This document shows, piece after piece, positions 1 through 13,951 of a stretch of DNA of 64,000 nucleotides. How positions within the stretch are numbered: position 1 is the first letter of the stretch; each line of letters opens with the position of its first letter. This DNA is from Protonemura montana (Eukaryota; Arthropoda; Insecta; Plecoptera; Nemouridae), in the NCBI GenBank assembly GCA_947568835.1, contig OX387604.1, positions 18,071,076 to 18,135,075 on the forward strand, given 5' to 3'. A program made the position numbers and the translations under genes. The notes below the pieces were generated by a model, which had not been told where the DNA came from, ran no database searches, and was given only the letters and a program-made list of their open reading frames with translations.

Positions 1-3000
1 CCAAGCATCGAAACCGATTTGCACTACTAACACATACTAATTTTATTACTGAATCACCAGCAGTGAGAACACGCTGCGCTCAGTAGCATATCATTAGTCA
101 ATACCGGGTCGATTCCGTCGTCAACCGATCGGGCTAGTCCGCTAATTACAAAACCAATAAACATGATGAAAGCAAATCAGTCCGACAGGCCTGCACACAA
201 ATAACTACACCCTTCCACCTTCTCTACAACGCATACATCTTAATTTCACCTTATTGCCATCTTAACAATCATTGGTACCTTTCATTAATTAGCTTAGTAG
301 TCTTTCGAGTTAAATAAAGTGCGTAGTTACCCGTGCAACGTTAGACGAGTTTGGAGACGATAGTCTCGGAGGTAACGTCTCATCTACATGTGACGATACC
401 GTGCCAGATAATATACCAGCGGCGCAGAAACCATACAGTCAAGATGGTGCCACCCCAGCATAAATCTAGGGCGATTGCGTATTATTTCTAAATTCAAAGT
501 AGAAAACTTCAAACAATTTCAAGCTATTTTTGACAATTATTTTTATATCGGTAATCCAGTGGGAAAATAGAGTAGTTGGACATTGAATGATATTCTGTCT
601 AGTTGTTAGGCCAGAACGCCACTGTCGCGTCCTATATTTGGTCCATCTATCTGTGGAGGCGGCGGCGGCATGGCGCCAGTCAGTCCGGCGCTATCCCCTC
701 TGAGCCATCCCACCCCAACCCCTCGTCAAGCTATGCCGTCATCTCTTCCTACCCTTAACCCACTATCTGGGTATATTGACAAGTTTGCAAGGAGATGGTG
801 TTTCTGTGACTGTGCAGTTTACAGCAGCACATGAGCTCCGATAATTTGATTGGTATTATGAAACTAATCTTGGTCAATATTGTGTTGAAATCGAGATTGG
901 AGCGGTGTAATTGGTCTGTTGGAAACGCCAGGCGAAATTGTGCTAGCATTGTTAGATGTTTTGTAATATTAGTTAATTAATCTTATCAGATAATATATGT
1001 CTCGCTGTTGCAGTTTTGTTAAGACCCTACGCTTCTCTTCGCAGTCGTCGCTTGCTGGTCATAAAGATTGTGCAATTTACATAACTTTCTCAACTTGCTA
1101 TTTACTACAATTTTCCCCAACCGATATGGAGAGAAAAAATACTTAAAGGAAATTGAGATTCACGACTGGATAAACGATGTTGTGACCTAAAGCCACGAAA
1201 ATAAGATTGTTTCTCGTGGCTGATTTTTACTCTGCACGTGAAGTTGAATCGGAACCGATTGAGTAGTTTTTCTGATTCCCGATTCTTCCTGATTTACCAC
1301 AATCGTTTCTCTAGAATGATGGAACAGACCCGCTGAATCGAGCGGAAACCGTTTTTTCTACAAGATTCGAGAAGTAAATAAATAATTACCAAGCTGTTAG
1401 AGGCAATTGGAACAAACGCCATTTTTATTGTTTCCGCTGCCTCCTGCAACTGACTCGGAGGATATTTATGAGAAGGACAATCCGGCGGAAGAAGAACCGG
1501 CGTACTCCGATCGATGAACACCATCACAACAAAATATCAACTTTAGTTTTCTATTGTGAAAAGAAAACAATATTTCTTCTCTGGCAAATGCTAAGGCCTA
1601 GAAATGGATCAAAACTAAGTAAAAATATATATCCGCAATAGAATAAAACTACTATACAAGATTTCGCCCCGACCTTCACTCTTAGGTGGAATTCGATGGA
1701 ATCTTTATTTTATCCTGCATCATCAAAGACAATAAACCACGTTTACCGAAGGGTAAGTATAACATAAGCATGTTTTATATCAGAAACTATAGCAATAATT
1801 GTTTTTTTCCTTAAACGTACACATATATTGTTTATCTCGCTCGCTCTGATGAAGCTAGCTAGCATCTGCTCGTGTTGCTGTTGTTGATGTTGTGTTCCTT
1901 ATTTTCGCCCCCGTTATCCAATTAATATCTGCCACTGAACTGTCAGGGATTGCTTCTAGTCGATATCGGTGCAAAACGATCAATACGTGGCTTGCTTCAT
2001 TCTGCTGTGCTAGCATCTGCCATCTACCCCCAAAAAAACATTAGCTCATTAGGCGACGGAAATTGATGATATCACTCAGTTCGTGGGTAAATAGCATATT
2101 TTTAATAATTCGGCAGGTTATGTCAAGGTTTATTTATTTTATTAAAACCAATTGTTTGTTTTTAAGTTAAGCCTAGCACAGTATACATTTATTTCTTACG
2201 AGTCTGAACTCCACAAATCCTGCCATACACGTAGCCAGTGCTGTGAGAACTGGTACTCGTCTTAATTTTAAAATATAGTAAAAGAACTCGTTTTATATTC
2301 AAGGTGACAATAATCGATTCTCCAGCAGTTCCTTCTAATAGACATTAGAACTCCAGACATTAGAACTCTAGACATAGATCCTCTATCTATGCGTTCCTCG
2401 ACTTAGCGATTTAGCTTTTTTCCTGGTCTTAACTTAAAGTAAGTTTTATATTCCATGTATGACAATATTTTTCATCAACTTTCAATCTCAGAATTTTTTC
2501 CAGCACAAGGACATAATATTTTCCTATTTCTTCTTCTAAATGCTATATTTTCAACTGATTACAGTGTTCCAAATTGTCCTTTTGTTGCGATGTTATCGAA
2601 CCAAGGACTTGCATTACTTACCTTCTTTTCGTGAACTTCTTCACCGTACCTTATTTAACTACCTTTATTTAAACATCTTACATCATCCAATCCATATCAC
2701 ATGATTAACGAACGACAAGAAATCTGTAGTACCACCTATACGGTGGATTCTGAAAACGAGTGCCCATTAACGCACAAGATTTTTGAGTTCCGTGGTAGTC
2801 AGCGATGGGCTCCGAGTTGAAGGAGTGATTGAAGTAGTACAGTCTAGGGTGCAAACGCTCGTAATTCAAGATCCTCGATCAAAGCACAAAGAAATCTCCC
2901 ACACGTTGTTAAAGGAACCATATCGTGACGAGAAATTGAACATGTTCTAAAATACAAATAAATTACTTGAAATATTTGATATCTTCAAATATTATCATCC

Positions 3001-4947
3001 CCTTTTTCATATTGCATTTGATCACCTATCAAACAAACAAAAAATAATCTTGCAATCAGTTTTGTGCTCCTATGTTGCATCTTGCAAGCGACAGAAAGCG
3101 AGATTGCTGCGAGAAACAATGGTGGAAGGGAATTGGGCTGATCGTTTTCTTGCAGTCTCAGCTTTCGCTGTCCTCGTCAGAGCAGTGACATCGTTCTGCT
3201 CGGGTGGACTACCTATTCTGATCCGACGAGGAAAATAACAATCTGCCAAAAATCCTGACGAGCATCGTCGGAATCAGACAGTCTGATTGAAACTACTGAG
3301 AACGATAAGAATACACGAATAAAACACGTCGCTGGAATATTGTCTCTGATATTCTTTACGTGGGGACAAATCGATATATTGATTAAGATGCGTTATAAAT
3401 ATCTTACTGGGTCTTTTTATAATATACATGCACGTGTATCCCGTGCTATCGAGTAAAGTGATCAATTCGTTCCTATATTAGAAACAGATGTTTGAACGTA
3501 ATTCCATTTTTCTTATAACATTTTTTTTAAATTTAGCACAATGCTATCGAGATAAGTAAAAATAATTGTGATCACGTAGGAACTGAGTTGAGCCATTCAA
3601 AAATAATGCCACTCGACTACAGATATAAGTTTTCGTTAAGAAAATTCAATGAGACAATAGCAGCTGATTCTTTTCACAGAATCGGGATCACATTAACTCG
3701 ATTATCTCTTGATTCCGGCGAAATCAGGAGGTGGAAAGCGATCACAGAACTGGACATAATTTTTAGTTTGCCACTGCATTCGACGCGAACAGAATATCGC
3801 CGATAATACTTTGTTCCTGAACCCGGAGATCAATTTCAAAAGACTTCCAGCACACTTCCAGCTTAAAAAACGGAAACTCTTTTCCTTTTTTATTCAAAAG
3901 CATAAAATATTAAACAAAAACAAGATAACAATTTTCCTTTCAAAATTTGCAGACTATCTCGACATGTTTTCACATATGCTTGCATAAATTTATGGAAGAA
4001 GTTTGGAACGAACCAGTCGCTCTCAATTTTAGTTTTTGGTACTACATATCGACGGTGACAATCGAGAAAATGTTCGAATTGTTATCGGACGCTAACCATT
4101 GGATACCAATCTACATCTGATACAATAAGCTCTTCTGCTTACATTAGAAAAATTGGCTCACACTTTTCCATAGCATTCCTAAACATTTTCACTTTGCTGG
4201 GTAATAAAGAAGTTGCACAAGCTTAAACTTAACCTCAAAACAAACAAATACTCCAGGGGGAGGGAATCTAGACACAAAATATCATTTGTCGGTTTGAGAA
4301 GTGGATCGGCCCGATGCAAGTCGATTCTGGCTCCGACTCCAAGCAGGCTGGTGAGTACTGAGTAACAGCTTGTCCCTTTGATTGCAAAGCTTTGTTTGGT
4401 AAACAATTGGTCTAGATTGGTGCTGGTTCACGAGAAGAGTGAAGAGACACTTAATTCTCACCGCAAACAGCATTCTATCTCTCTCACTCCATTGTGAAGC
4501 TCAGTTTCGTTTCTCTGTCCCTCTATTACAAGTTTATAGTTACTATATTGGCATTGTTATCATAGCCGAAGTCAGCCGCCCTCATATTTTACCAACATAT
4601 CACCCCTAAGGATGTGAAAACTCATCGTTGGAAATCCATCCTCAATATTTTCCCTTTTCCTCGCGGAAATTTGCGTTTTCTGTGCATAGCTTTCTCGTCG
4701 TGGTATTCTATCCGCCCTCTCTTCTAGATTTAGCCTCGAGCCTTGTTGCTGCATGACGTATTATTAAAAGCAGGGCGTGAAAAATCATCAAAAAGTGTAT
4801 ATGTTGTTTGGCGACATTCTGTGAAAATGATTGCATTTTGCAATGTGAACCAAAGAAATACTTTTCTGAAAACAACACAACAATTGCTAACAAATAAATG
4901 GTAACCAATTTTACGAGAAAGTTAACCATCCCATAATTTTTTTTTTC
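1..4947. other. AT-rich non-coding DNA, no gene recognised
   Basis: Mostly unique AT-rich sequence. The reading frames on both strands are short, and their translations show no domain, signal or family pattern I recognise. Small local structures are three degenerate 15-bp units at 2341-2385 (starting GACATTAGAACTC) and a GTT-rich stretch near 1875-1895. A GC-rich patch at 610-834 is listed separately. I see no tRNA, rRNA or mobile element in this stretch. Confidence 0.6.
670..834 (+). CDS. Short Ser/Pro-rich open frame in a GC-rich patch, doubtful
   Basis: An ATG at 670 opens a 54-codon frame ending in TGA. It begins MAPVSPALSPLSHPTPTPR and ends with a Cys-containing tail (RRWCFCDC). The frame is open upstream to about 612 and passes through a run of glycine codons (GGC repeats) just before the ATG. 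The patch is clearly more GC-rich than its flanks, which is why it stands out. It could be part of a first exon, with a possible GT donor within the CTATCTGGGTATAT stretch near 765-780, but I recognise no protein family. Chance in a GC-rich stretch is at least as likely. I infer coding potential only from composition and the absence of stops. Confidence 0.12.
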   Translation: MAPVSPALSPLSHPTPTPRQAMPSSLPTLNPLSGYIDKFARRWCFCDCAVYSST

Positions 4948-4961
4948 GGGGGGGGGGGGGG
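4948..4961. repeat. G homopolymer, 14 bases
   Basis: Fourteen consecutive G follow a T-rich run and one C. This is one of seven G or C runs of 14 bases or more in the window. Confidence 0.95.
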
Positions 4962-7900
4962 TTGCAATTGTACACAAATTGATCGATTAATTAAGCACCA
5001 CTGTAAAATGCGCGCCACCATTAGCGAGTAATTTCCACGGTCCATGCATGTTGACTTTGCTGCATTGGTATGTCGAGACAGAAGTACCGTCTCCATCATG
5101 TTCCGGCTACGTAAATATCACCAGCCTACACTTTCTACTTATCTCAGCTCACATTCCTGAAAGCAAAAACAACAACCGGAGGCAAATAGTTTACCCCACC
5201 GACCTAAGGGGCCAATAGAAATGTCAAGGGGTTAGCCAGAGCACCTAAGAAAATTGTCCCGTCGTCCTTTCCGTCCTCATAGCCATGAGCGAAGGAAAAC
5301 TAGGGAAAACTGTCAGCGCCTCAGAGTGTGGGGAAAACTCTCCATACTTTATTATTAACGCTTTTTTTTTCACACCGTTAGAAAAACGTTTGGAAACGCC
5401 TTATACGGCGAATATGTTAAGTTTAGTAAGTGAAGAATCCGTTACAACTTTAATGTCAGTGTGTGTGCCTTTTTTTCGGAGGTAAATTGTAAAAAACCAA
5501 TAACTACAGGTGGTAGTTATTTTCAAAAAAGAAGCTAACTCACAATTTGAGTGATTCGGATATTCAACGCTTGCATGTGAAACCCCTGCCTACTTTCTGG
5601 AATACCGAGCTGATATCGAAGATATGGCATTAAAAATTGTAGTGTCGATTACTAATTACCGGGGGTCGATTGCAATACACAAACTATAGTTTCGTTTCTC
5701 ACTTTTCACATAAAGTATCGGTTTAAACAAACTAAGAAAGGCGATGTTATCAAATGGAATTTGACTTAAAATGGAATGCTAGAGTGATCGCAAGGCTTTT
5801 TTCTTGCTCTGCACTAATTGCTAGCGCTTTCTGAACTCGTAGAAGACATTTCGATGTGCTTTTAAACGAGCGTAATGTGAACATTATTGCGCTTTTAGCG
5901 TCGCTGTCGAGAAGCACTTGATTATAATTTCATTTTATAACTTTTCATATTTTATGAAGTCATATTGTTTAAGAACAAAATACAAAACAATACCTTTATC
6001 TTAAGTCTTACGCAATTTATGGTACTCCGGGTAAGATCAAAGCTACCATCAATTTATTGCCTTGGAAACTACGGCACACGTGAAAAAGAATATCATGGAA
6101 TTGCATAATATGTACGAATGGATGAATTTCAGGGTACAATTCTTTTTCCCTGAAGCACGTGACTTACACTAGCGCCGAGGAAAATCGAGAACATAATTTA
6201 CCACACATAATCTTCTCACTGTATATGCCGAGTTCCCATTTCAAACTCATTTGGAAGTCAAATTACTAAAAATGACCTCATCCCCTTTTCCCGGTTTCCC
6301 CCTGCCGTTGTCTTCTGGAGCGCATGCCAACTCCACCCTTAAGTTACTTCTAGGTGTGTATCATCAGCAGTATGGACACAGCTTATAGCACACCATACTT
6401 GTCTGGAATGGAAGATCAACAACTCTCCCCCGGATGAAGAGACTCACCAAAATATGCTGAGCAACAGTTAAAATAACGGATAATAAAAGACTATTTTAAT
6501 CAATAACTAGCCGCTTCAAAGGGTCTCGGGGTTTTCTGGACTAGTTTTCCTGTTTTACGAACTTATGGCAAATTTTGTAATTATATTTTTAACGGTACAG
6601 AGGTGCATGACTTATTTACTAAGTAACGCGTACTTGCGCTGTTTTATGACAGAATAAGAGAAATAGTAACATCCTATACGCTGTTCAACATAAAAGAAAA
6701 TTTACTCATTTTTTAGCAATGCCGTTCTCTCACATTTTTATGACAAGAAACAGAGTCTATCACTTTTATACATTTTAAAAAGGCAGTAGTTGAAAAAAGG
6801 AATCCTCGTATACTAAAATGAAGCTACTTAATGACATTATTTAATTCAACATTGTTTTACCAAGAGAGGTGCCACATAAATGATTCACGGCAGAAAATAG
6901 CGAGCTCTGACCGTTTTCTGACGAAGTATTCAACGCAGTACTCACAAAATATTCATGTTGAAATATCTGCTTCGCTACAGTTTTTTTTTTCTCTAGAGTG
7001 TTAAAGAAAATGGAAATTTTTTGATGGACATAGTGAAAGGGAGAAATATTTTCGCACCACCTCATTTCGCTTTTCATGACATATTCATTATTTCACCTTG
7101 CATGTGTAAATGTTTGAAACAAATGAAAAGTGAAAAAGATTGCCTGAATGCTTTCCGAGTTCACGCAAGACTTTTTCTCCGAAAATCATCCCTTCAAATG
7201 TTACGTTCATTGTATCGATAAAGTGGGCGCCTATGTGTTTTGGAAAGTCTTTTTTAACAAGGCTAGGGTAGGTGATAAGTAACTAGTTACCCAGTCTTTG
7301 AGTGGGTAATTTGAGAGTTACATTTTCCAGTCTATTATGCTGCTCGATTTTACCAAGCCTATAGTCTAAATATAAGAAAGTAAGTCTGAATAAGTCTGAA
7401 TATTTAAGAAATATAAGTATATAATATATAATATATACTAATATAAGTAATATAAGTCTGAATATATAACTTACAGAGGCTGCATTAGATCCCATATAAG
7501 TGGTAACTAAAATCATTGTTCTTATTTTTGGAACCATGCGTGCTAATTATTAAATAATTTTACCACATGGTTAAAGGCTTGCAAATTTACTTTGCAATTA
7601 TCTTACTATCAAAGATCCTTCCGAACTTTGTTTGCGTGAATGCAGTGAGCATTAGTTTCCAGCATCAGTAATTTAAACCAAAAAGTGCAATGTCTTCGAC
7701 CAACTATTGTCAGTAGTGCCCTGATTTCGGTTAAATGATTCAAAGTTTTAAACCCCTGGATAAGTGGTTCTTCTCCGTGTATATGAAGTCAATTTAAGGA
7801 GTCCATTGAACTGGCCCTTGTTGCATTTCGAATGCGTGCAGTTATTCTCATGCCCTACGATATTCTTTAGGAACAAAAACACATTTTGTTTACCTGCAAA

Positions 7901-9697
7901 TTACTAATTTATTTGAATCCCAACGTTGATTTTATATTAGCTACTTACGGGAACTAACTCGACGTAACCATTTGGGAATGTCTGGTGTTTACCTGAAAAA
8001 AAAGAAACCCAAAGATATAAGACATATTTCATCGAATTCAGTCCTTGAATACGAACCTCCTACAGGGAGAGATCAGCTAAAACATTGGCTATGTTGGGGT
8101 TTAGTTTATATGGCAGTATTGGCTGATCGTGTGCACATTTCATTCACGCTGAACTTTACTACACGAAACCATTGATTATGAAACGATAACAATATCTCAA
8201 CATTTAGTAATTTTAATGAACAAGCTCACATTAGTTAAAATTTGTAAAGTTCGCAAGCTTATGATCACACATCTTAGATAAATATTTCTTCAGCCTGCTG
8301 CTGAGCGTCACCCAATCAATTGTAACTACTTTTCGAAAACATTGGCCAATTGATGATAGTAACATAATTACTCATCTCAGAACTATCACACAATCAGCAG
8401 AACTAAAAAAAGCTCAACGCACAATTTATAACCGTAATACATTTCGTATGTACATTTATGATACTGTCTGCATTCAACAGTTAGGTTAGGCTACATTGAA
8501 AGCTTGATTCTACATAAATAAATGTATCCGATGGTCTGCCCCGACTACAGTATCGATATCTTCAACTGACCCACCTTCTGTAACCCAAGATTCTCGAAAC
8601 TAAGCCTGCATTCAGACTGTCTAATATTTGTTAACATTTGATTAAATATTGAGCGAAACGTTGATTCTTGTTGCCGTATAAATGACATTGTAATTTGGTG
8701 CAGTCACAATCTTGCCCCCTCCAAGGTACCTAGACTGCAATGGCACGCATGTTCCCATGCGCGTAACCAGTTTGTTGCAACCAGACATGCATCATATGGC
8801 GAGCTAGAAGTCTGGACCGCCTTCGTCTCGTAACAGGCGTCGTTTTGGCATATGGCATCATACACCAGGGATATCAGGGATATCAGGGATATCAGAGAAA
8901 TCACTGCAAAACGGGCGCTATTCTTGTTACTATCTTTTTTTGGAGATTTATCCAAGTGTTTAGTTAGAGTGCAATGCGTAACAGACAACAATAAAAACAA
9001 AATCAAAAATGTCCTATGATATTTAAAAAAATATACGAGCCACGTAGTGCTTAACCTTCTGTTAAGTAACTTTAAAGAAATAAAATGAATCCAATATCCA
9101 ATATCTAGATCAAATATCTGAGTAAGATATTTTAGTGGGGCTGTCTTCGCATTATTTTTAATTTGTGGATTTCCCAATAGTCTACCATACTGAACTGACG
9201 AGAATCTTTAAAAATATTAATATTCATACAAGTAACGAATAATAAGCGAAAGAAACGCCGAGACATCGAGAATCTGAAATCGATGACTCCCACTAATATC
9301 CTTAACATGAAACAAATAATGAGAACTACACTCCAATGCATGTTTCCTTCCCTGCACATTCACTTCTCTAAAACCAAAAGTGCAGTTTGAGACAACACCA
9401 GATTCCACAGTGTCTGTCTGTAAATGACGCAGACAGTTGTCTCCCACCTCCCTCTCTCCAAACATAACGAGAATCACACTTATTTGCTCCCCACCAACCA
9501 CCAACCACCAACCACCAGGCATACTCCACTCGTTTTGGTTCTCTTTGAAAATAGTGCATTTCAGTTTCCGATACGTCTTTCCACGGAGAGCAGAAAATCA
9601 AGAGGTTTACTTCGATTGAAGACAACCCCTCTCACTTGAACATTATATTTGTCTCCCTCGTCGTTGCCCCCCACTTCTAAGCATGATAGCAACGCAA
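4962..9697. other. AT-rich non-coding DNA with short simple repeats
   Basis: No gene is recognised. Local structure includes an AT-rich degenerate repeat around 7378-7467 (AAGTCTGAATA and ATATAAGT variants), a perfect 12-bp palindrome GTAACTAGTTAC at 7279-7290, three tandem copies of GGGATATCA near 8874-8901, and a CCAACCA heptamer run at about 9488-9519. The longest frame here (157 codons, minus strand, 8704-9177) crosses the GATATCAGG repeat and resembles nothing I know, so I do not call it. Confidence 0.6.
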
Positions 9698-9713
9698 CCC
9701 CCCCCCCCCCCCC
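9698..9713. repeat. C homopolymer, 16 bases
   Basis: Sixteen consecutive C, preceded by another short C-rich stretch (CCCCCC at about 9667). Confidence 0.95.
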
Positions 9714-11953
9714 TCTTAAACTGAGCAGCCACCAAACAACTAGGGACTAGCAATTGCACGAAGCATGCCTTCAAGTGTACTAGTCAGAATACCAACAGGT
9801 CTGAAATAATATTATGATAGCTTCACCAGATCAAGAGACGATCACTGCTCTGGTTTCGTAACCTACACCTCCATACGTTAATCAAATTTCTCGCTAATAA
9901 TAATTTTGCGCTCAATTTGACTATAATTCCTATTTGATGTACCATCATGTAATTCAAAGAGAATTGTAATGACGTTGATCATGTTGCGACAACTTTCAAA
10001 TAGATGTTTAAGTTGGATGCTAATTCTAGTGACAAACCTAATTTCTCGCACCATTAAATCGTGTCAATATTAACCTCTATGTTTGAAATGCATTTCTCGC
10101 AAATGAGTGAATTTATTTATTAACAATGCATTAACTGCATAACTCGGTTTTGGGACCATGCCAACGGTAATAATAATAATGTATTTAATTACATGTATAT
10201 GATATATACAAATACGTTATGTAACACACGTGATAGTCAAATTATTACTGCTATGTTTTTTGTTTTGTTTTTACTATCGCAGTACCAATACAATTAAACA
10301 AATATTGCAAAATTATATTCATAAAGCCCACGGGACTTATCAATGTGGTTGATCTTTTATGTTATATAAATAATTTTATTAATATCAAATATTTATATTT
10401 TATTGGATGTAGGAACAATATTTTGTGAAGGCATACAATATGTTTCATTCGTATTCTGTCAGTCTAATGCAAAGCGTCCAAATTTAAATTCATTCCCCTC
10501 ATTAGTCACATTCGTCTCACTAATTGACAGTGCGTTATTTATTCTACTTTGAAAATCATTGCGAATAGCATTTACTGCCTCTCTGAATACAAGTTTAAAA
10601 TCAGTCAACTATGCACTATGCCAGAATATAATTAAATAAAATAATAATAATTATTATTATTTATTGATAATTTATATTTATATTTGATATTTAATATCTT
10701 TATTTATGTTTATTATTATTTATTTATTCCTCAATTGACCAAAAACTTTGGTATGATACCTGTTACTACAGTAGTTTTATGTTTAGTTAGTTCCATGCGT
10801 CTTTAGATTAGTCTGTATCTCAGGCTACCTGGCTATGTATGGAGAGACTGTGGAGAGATGCAGCAGAGAGCAATCGCTGTACGGTATTTCGGTGCATCGC
10901 TGCACAGAACCCAACACTACCCAAACGTGGCTCCATAAGAATAAAATGTGTACAATTATATGACCAACAAAGCAATTTTAGATGCACAAAATTATGTAAT
11001 TTTGTACTTTTATTTCTATCAAAAAATCAGACTGTAATTAAATTGATAATTAATTTAAATTAACACTACTCTGCTTCGGAAACTATAATCGGAGCTCACA
11101 GACAATATAAGTGTACGTTTCAAATCCACTACTCTTAATCACAAATTCAATAGAAATGTTATTGAAAATAAAATTTAGCTCTACAAGATTCTTTCGCTTG
11201 GTTTAGACAAAATGATTAAGTTATTATTAAAATGTCTGGGGTGACATAAGAGTGTATCATTTATTCCATAACACTTGAATAAAACAAAATCTAACCAGCA
11301 AAGTCTGTCGAGGCAAATCATTTCATTGCGTGGTTACATCTGTTAGACTATCCCTCCTCCCTTTCTTGCATTCAAGATCAGCTGCCCCGCAAACCTGCCT
11401 GACTGGAAAGTCCCACCATTCTCCCCACATGCATTCGAAACATGCACTTCTGTATGCACCTGAAAGTGCATACAAGCAAATGTTATTAGAACTACATACA
11501 ATCTACCAGGCGCATAGAAGTTAAAGAAATCACAAACTTGTTCGTTATTAGATACATTCTGCAAAAGCTTGGAATCAGGGGTAGGCGTTTGCCTGGAGAT
11601 TGCAGGGGTATGGCCAGGGATAGGGTTGAGCTAAGAGTGCATCGTGCAATGGGAGGAGGAAATAATGCAAGAGCAGACTACGCGCGACCGGTCTTGCCAG
11701 ACGAGACAGTCATAGCCAAGGACGTCTAGGATGCATCAGAACTTAAAAGTAACATGCAACTTGTGCATTTGTCCAATACAGGTGGTGATTATGCCGGGAA
11801 CCGTCTAGACTTAGTCTAGACACATAATATTCTGCATCCACGCTGGCCTGATGGTTGACTTGTCTCGGTGTTTTCTTATGAAGATAATGCAAGGTGTATT
11901 CATTGGCAATGTCCATGTGGCCGTTTGAAGGCCGTTATGTCTGGCGGAACCCG
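9714..11953. other. AT-rich non-coding DNA
   Basis: No gene is recognised. A strongly AT-rich stretch at about 10620-10735 is built from TTATTATT, ATTTAT and related words. The rest looks unique. Reading frames are short and lack recognisable domains. Confidence 0.6.
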
Positions 11954-12217
11954 GGCACTGACCAAGTACAATGTAGGCACTGACCAAGTACAATGTAGGC
12001 ACCGACCAGGTACAATCCAGCCACTGATCAGGTACAATTCAGGCACTGACCAAGTACAATGTAGGCACTGACCAGGTACAATCCAGCCACTGATCAGGTA
12101 CAATCCAGCCACTGATCAGGTACAATTCAGGCACTGACCAAGTACAATGTAGGCACTGACCAGGTACAATCCAGCCACTGACCAAGTACAATCCAGCCAC
12201 TGTAAAAGTACAATGCA
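11954..12217. repeat. 22-bp minisatellite, 12 copies, two subtypes
   Basis: Twelve units start every 22 bases from 11954 to 12196 with no indels. Two main variants are seen: one beginning GGCACTGACCAAG and ending AATGTA, and one beginning GCCACTGATCAGG and ending AATCCA or AATTCA. Units 5-8 and 9-12 follow a similar subtype order, suggesting a higher-order repeat of about 88 bp. The last unit has decayed (TGTAAAAGTAC). Minus-strand frames such as the one at 12039-12245 only read through the repeat (WIVPGQ, LYLVSA motifs) and are not called as genes. The pattern fits unequal exchange or slippage of blocks of units. Confidence 0.93.
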
Positions 12218-13912
12218 TCCGAATGACGCTCGTGGAACGTTTCATTTTAAATTATGGACGTGAAGTAAACGGAATTCGATTTCCATTTTGGAATGTGACA
12301 TATTTTATTTTTTTATTTTGATCGTTTGTATTAGTCTACCAATGAAATTCGTTCAAGTAAAATAGCGCACGCTGTACGAATACCGAAATTCTGCGACAAA
12401 ATCTAATCGGACAGAGTGAATAACAACAAGAATATTTGCACTTGAATGTGCATTTGTGCAATTATATTGAACTAGCTAGCGATGCTGCCATACATCTCTG
12501 TCTACCGCTACCGGCATCCACCAATACCAATTGAACCTTGACTTACTGAGCCAACATGGTTCGAGGTCCCTGGAGCATTGTCCCAGTGCCAGCTGTGATT
12601 TAACAGAGTCAAAACGAAACTATTTGAAACAATTAATAAAACTCTCACGAAACCAAACTTAACCCGAACGAACAATTGATGAAAGAGTAACACTTATTGT
12701 TACTTATATTTCAGCAACAGCGCATTAAAATTCTTCGTTTTGACTAAATCAGTAATGCAATCAGTAAAACACGTATCAAAATCGATGAGTTCACGAATAT
12801 CATGGTTGGATTCTCCTCGTTGCTTCGTTTCGGTTACCAGAAGATCTGATTGTGATTCTGTTTGCTGGTATTTAGCTAAACTAAAAGCACAAATGCCGAT
12901 CGCTGCACGACGCTCGGCTATTAGCAAAACAATGTACATCCACATTAGCTGCAGCTATTCAATTCACCACGCATTAAATCCGATGCGTTAAATTACACAG
13001 ATAGTTTACGTTTTACAAATGGAAAGAAAGAGATAGGTTAGGTTCGTTTATTTTGAGGAATTTGGAATTTATACTACTATATCTGTTGGACGAGAAAATG
13101 GAAAACTTGTGTTTTATTTATATATTAAAAGTGGATATAAGTATATTTAAAAAAGTATCTCTAGGTCCGTGCTGGAAAACATGTAATGGAAATGGGCTAT
13201 TGTCCCACTTCGTTCTTTAGGGAAAACCATTGTTATACAATTTAGCAATAAAACTGTTGCAATAAAATGTAGAGTTTTTTTTTATATTACATTCGTTTCC
13301 AGCGTTCCAACCTTCATTCGATCATAACCGAGTCCATTTATTCTTCTTGTTTTATAATATATGTTTACTCTTTCAAAGAAGAAATACGAGAAAATAACAC
13401 TGAAACTCTCAGCTAAATTTATCTTTACTTCTCTGATGTATTTAATTTCTTTCTTCTCTTGATCTTTGCTTTCAATGAAGTTCTCGATAATCCAAATGTT
13501 AGTTGTCAGTCTCCTCTGTACTCTAGCATTCTCTTTCTCAGCAAAGAAGACATCTCGCAAAGAATAAAAATATAAAAAGCGAAAGATCAAGGCATTTATG
13601 CATCGCTGTATTCGGATATTGTGTGACACTGGAAGAAAATGTAAACCATGTCGAGGATTCCCTTTAGAAACAATTTGTCAGAACTGATTGTAGGCGAGAA
13701 TACGTCTCGTCGATCTGGATGTCCTTTCTTGGGCAGAGTGATTTATGCAGGGAAGTGTTTTTGATAGCTTATAAATTACGCTGATTTTGTGGTCAGAATT
13801 TATAGCTTTATTTTTATCACAAGTTCTTGAACAGTTAGTAAGGCATCCGCGGGCATATTTTGTTAGCTTATGTTAGCTAATCTTTAAGTATTGAATACGC
13901 TCCGACAAAGCT

Positions 13913-13913
<1 letters not shown>
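12218..13913. other. AT-rich non-coding DNA
   Basis: No gene is recognised. The longest frame (115 codons, minus, 13282-13629) is rich in Lys, Ile and Phe as expected for AT-rich DNA and shows no domain. I see no repeats of note. Confidence 0.55.

Positions 13914-13949
<36 letters not shown>
13914..13949. repeat. A homopolymer, 36 bases
   Basis: Thirty-six consecutive A. This is the only A or T run in the window longer than about 12 bases. It could be the tail of a retroposed sequence inserted on the plus strand, but I see no AATAAA signal shortly upstream and no recognisable body, so a simple homopolymer expansion is equally possible. Confidence 0.95.

Positions 13950-13951
<2 letters not shown>

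Noticed and set aside
8704-9177. 157-codon minus-strand gene
   Set aside because: Crosses a GATATCAGG repeat, has no domain, and its length is within chance for the longest frames in a window of this size.
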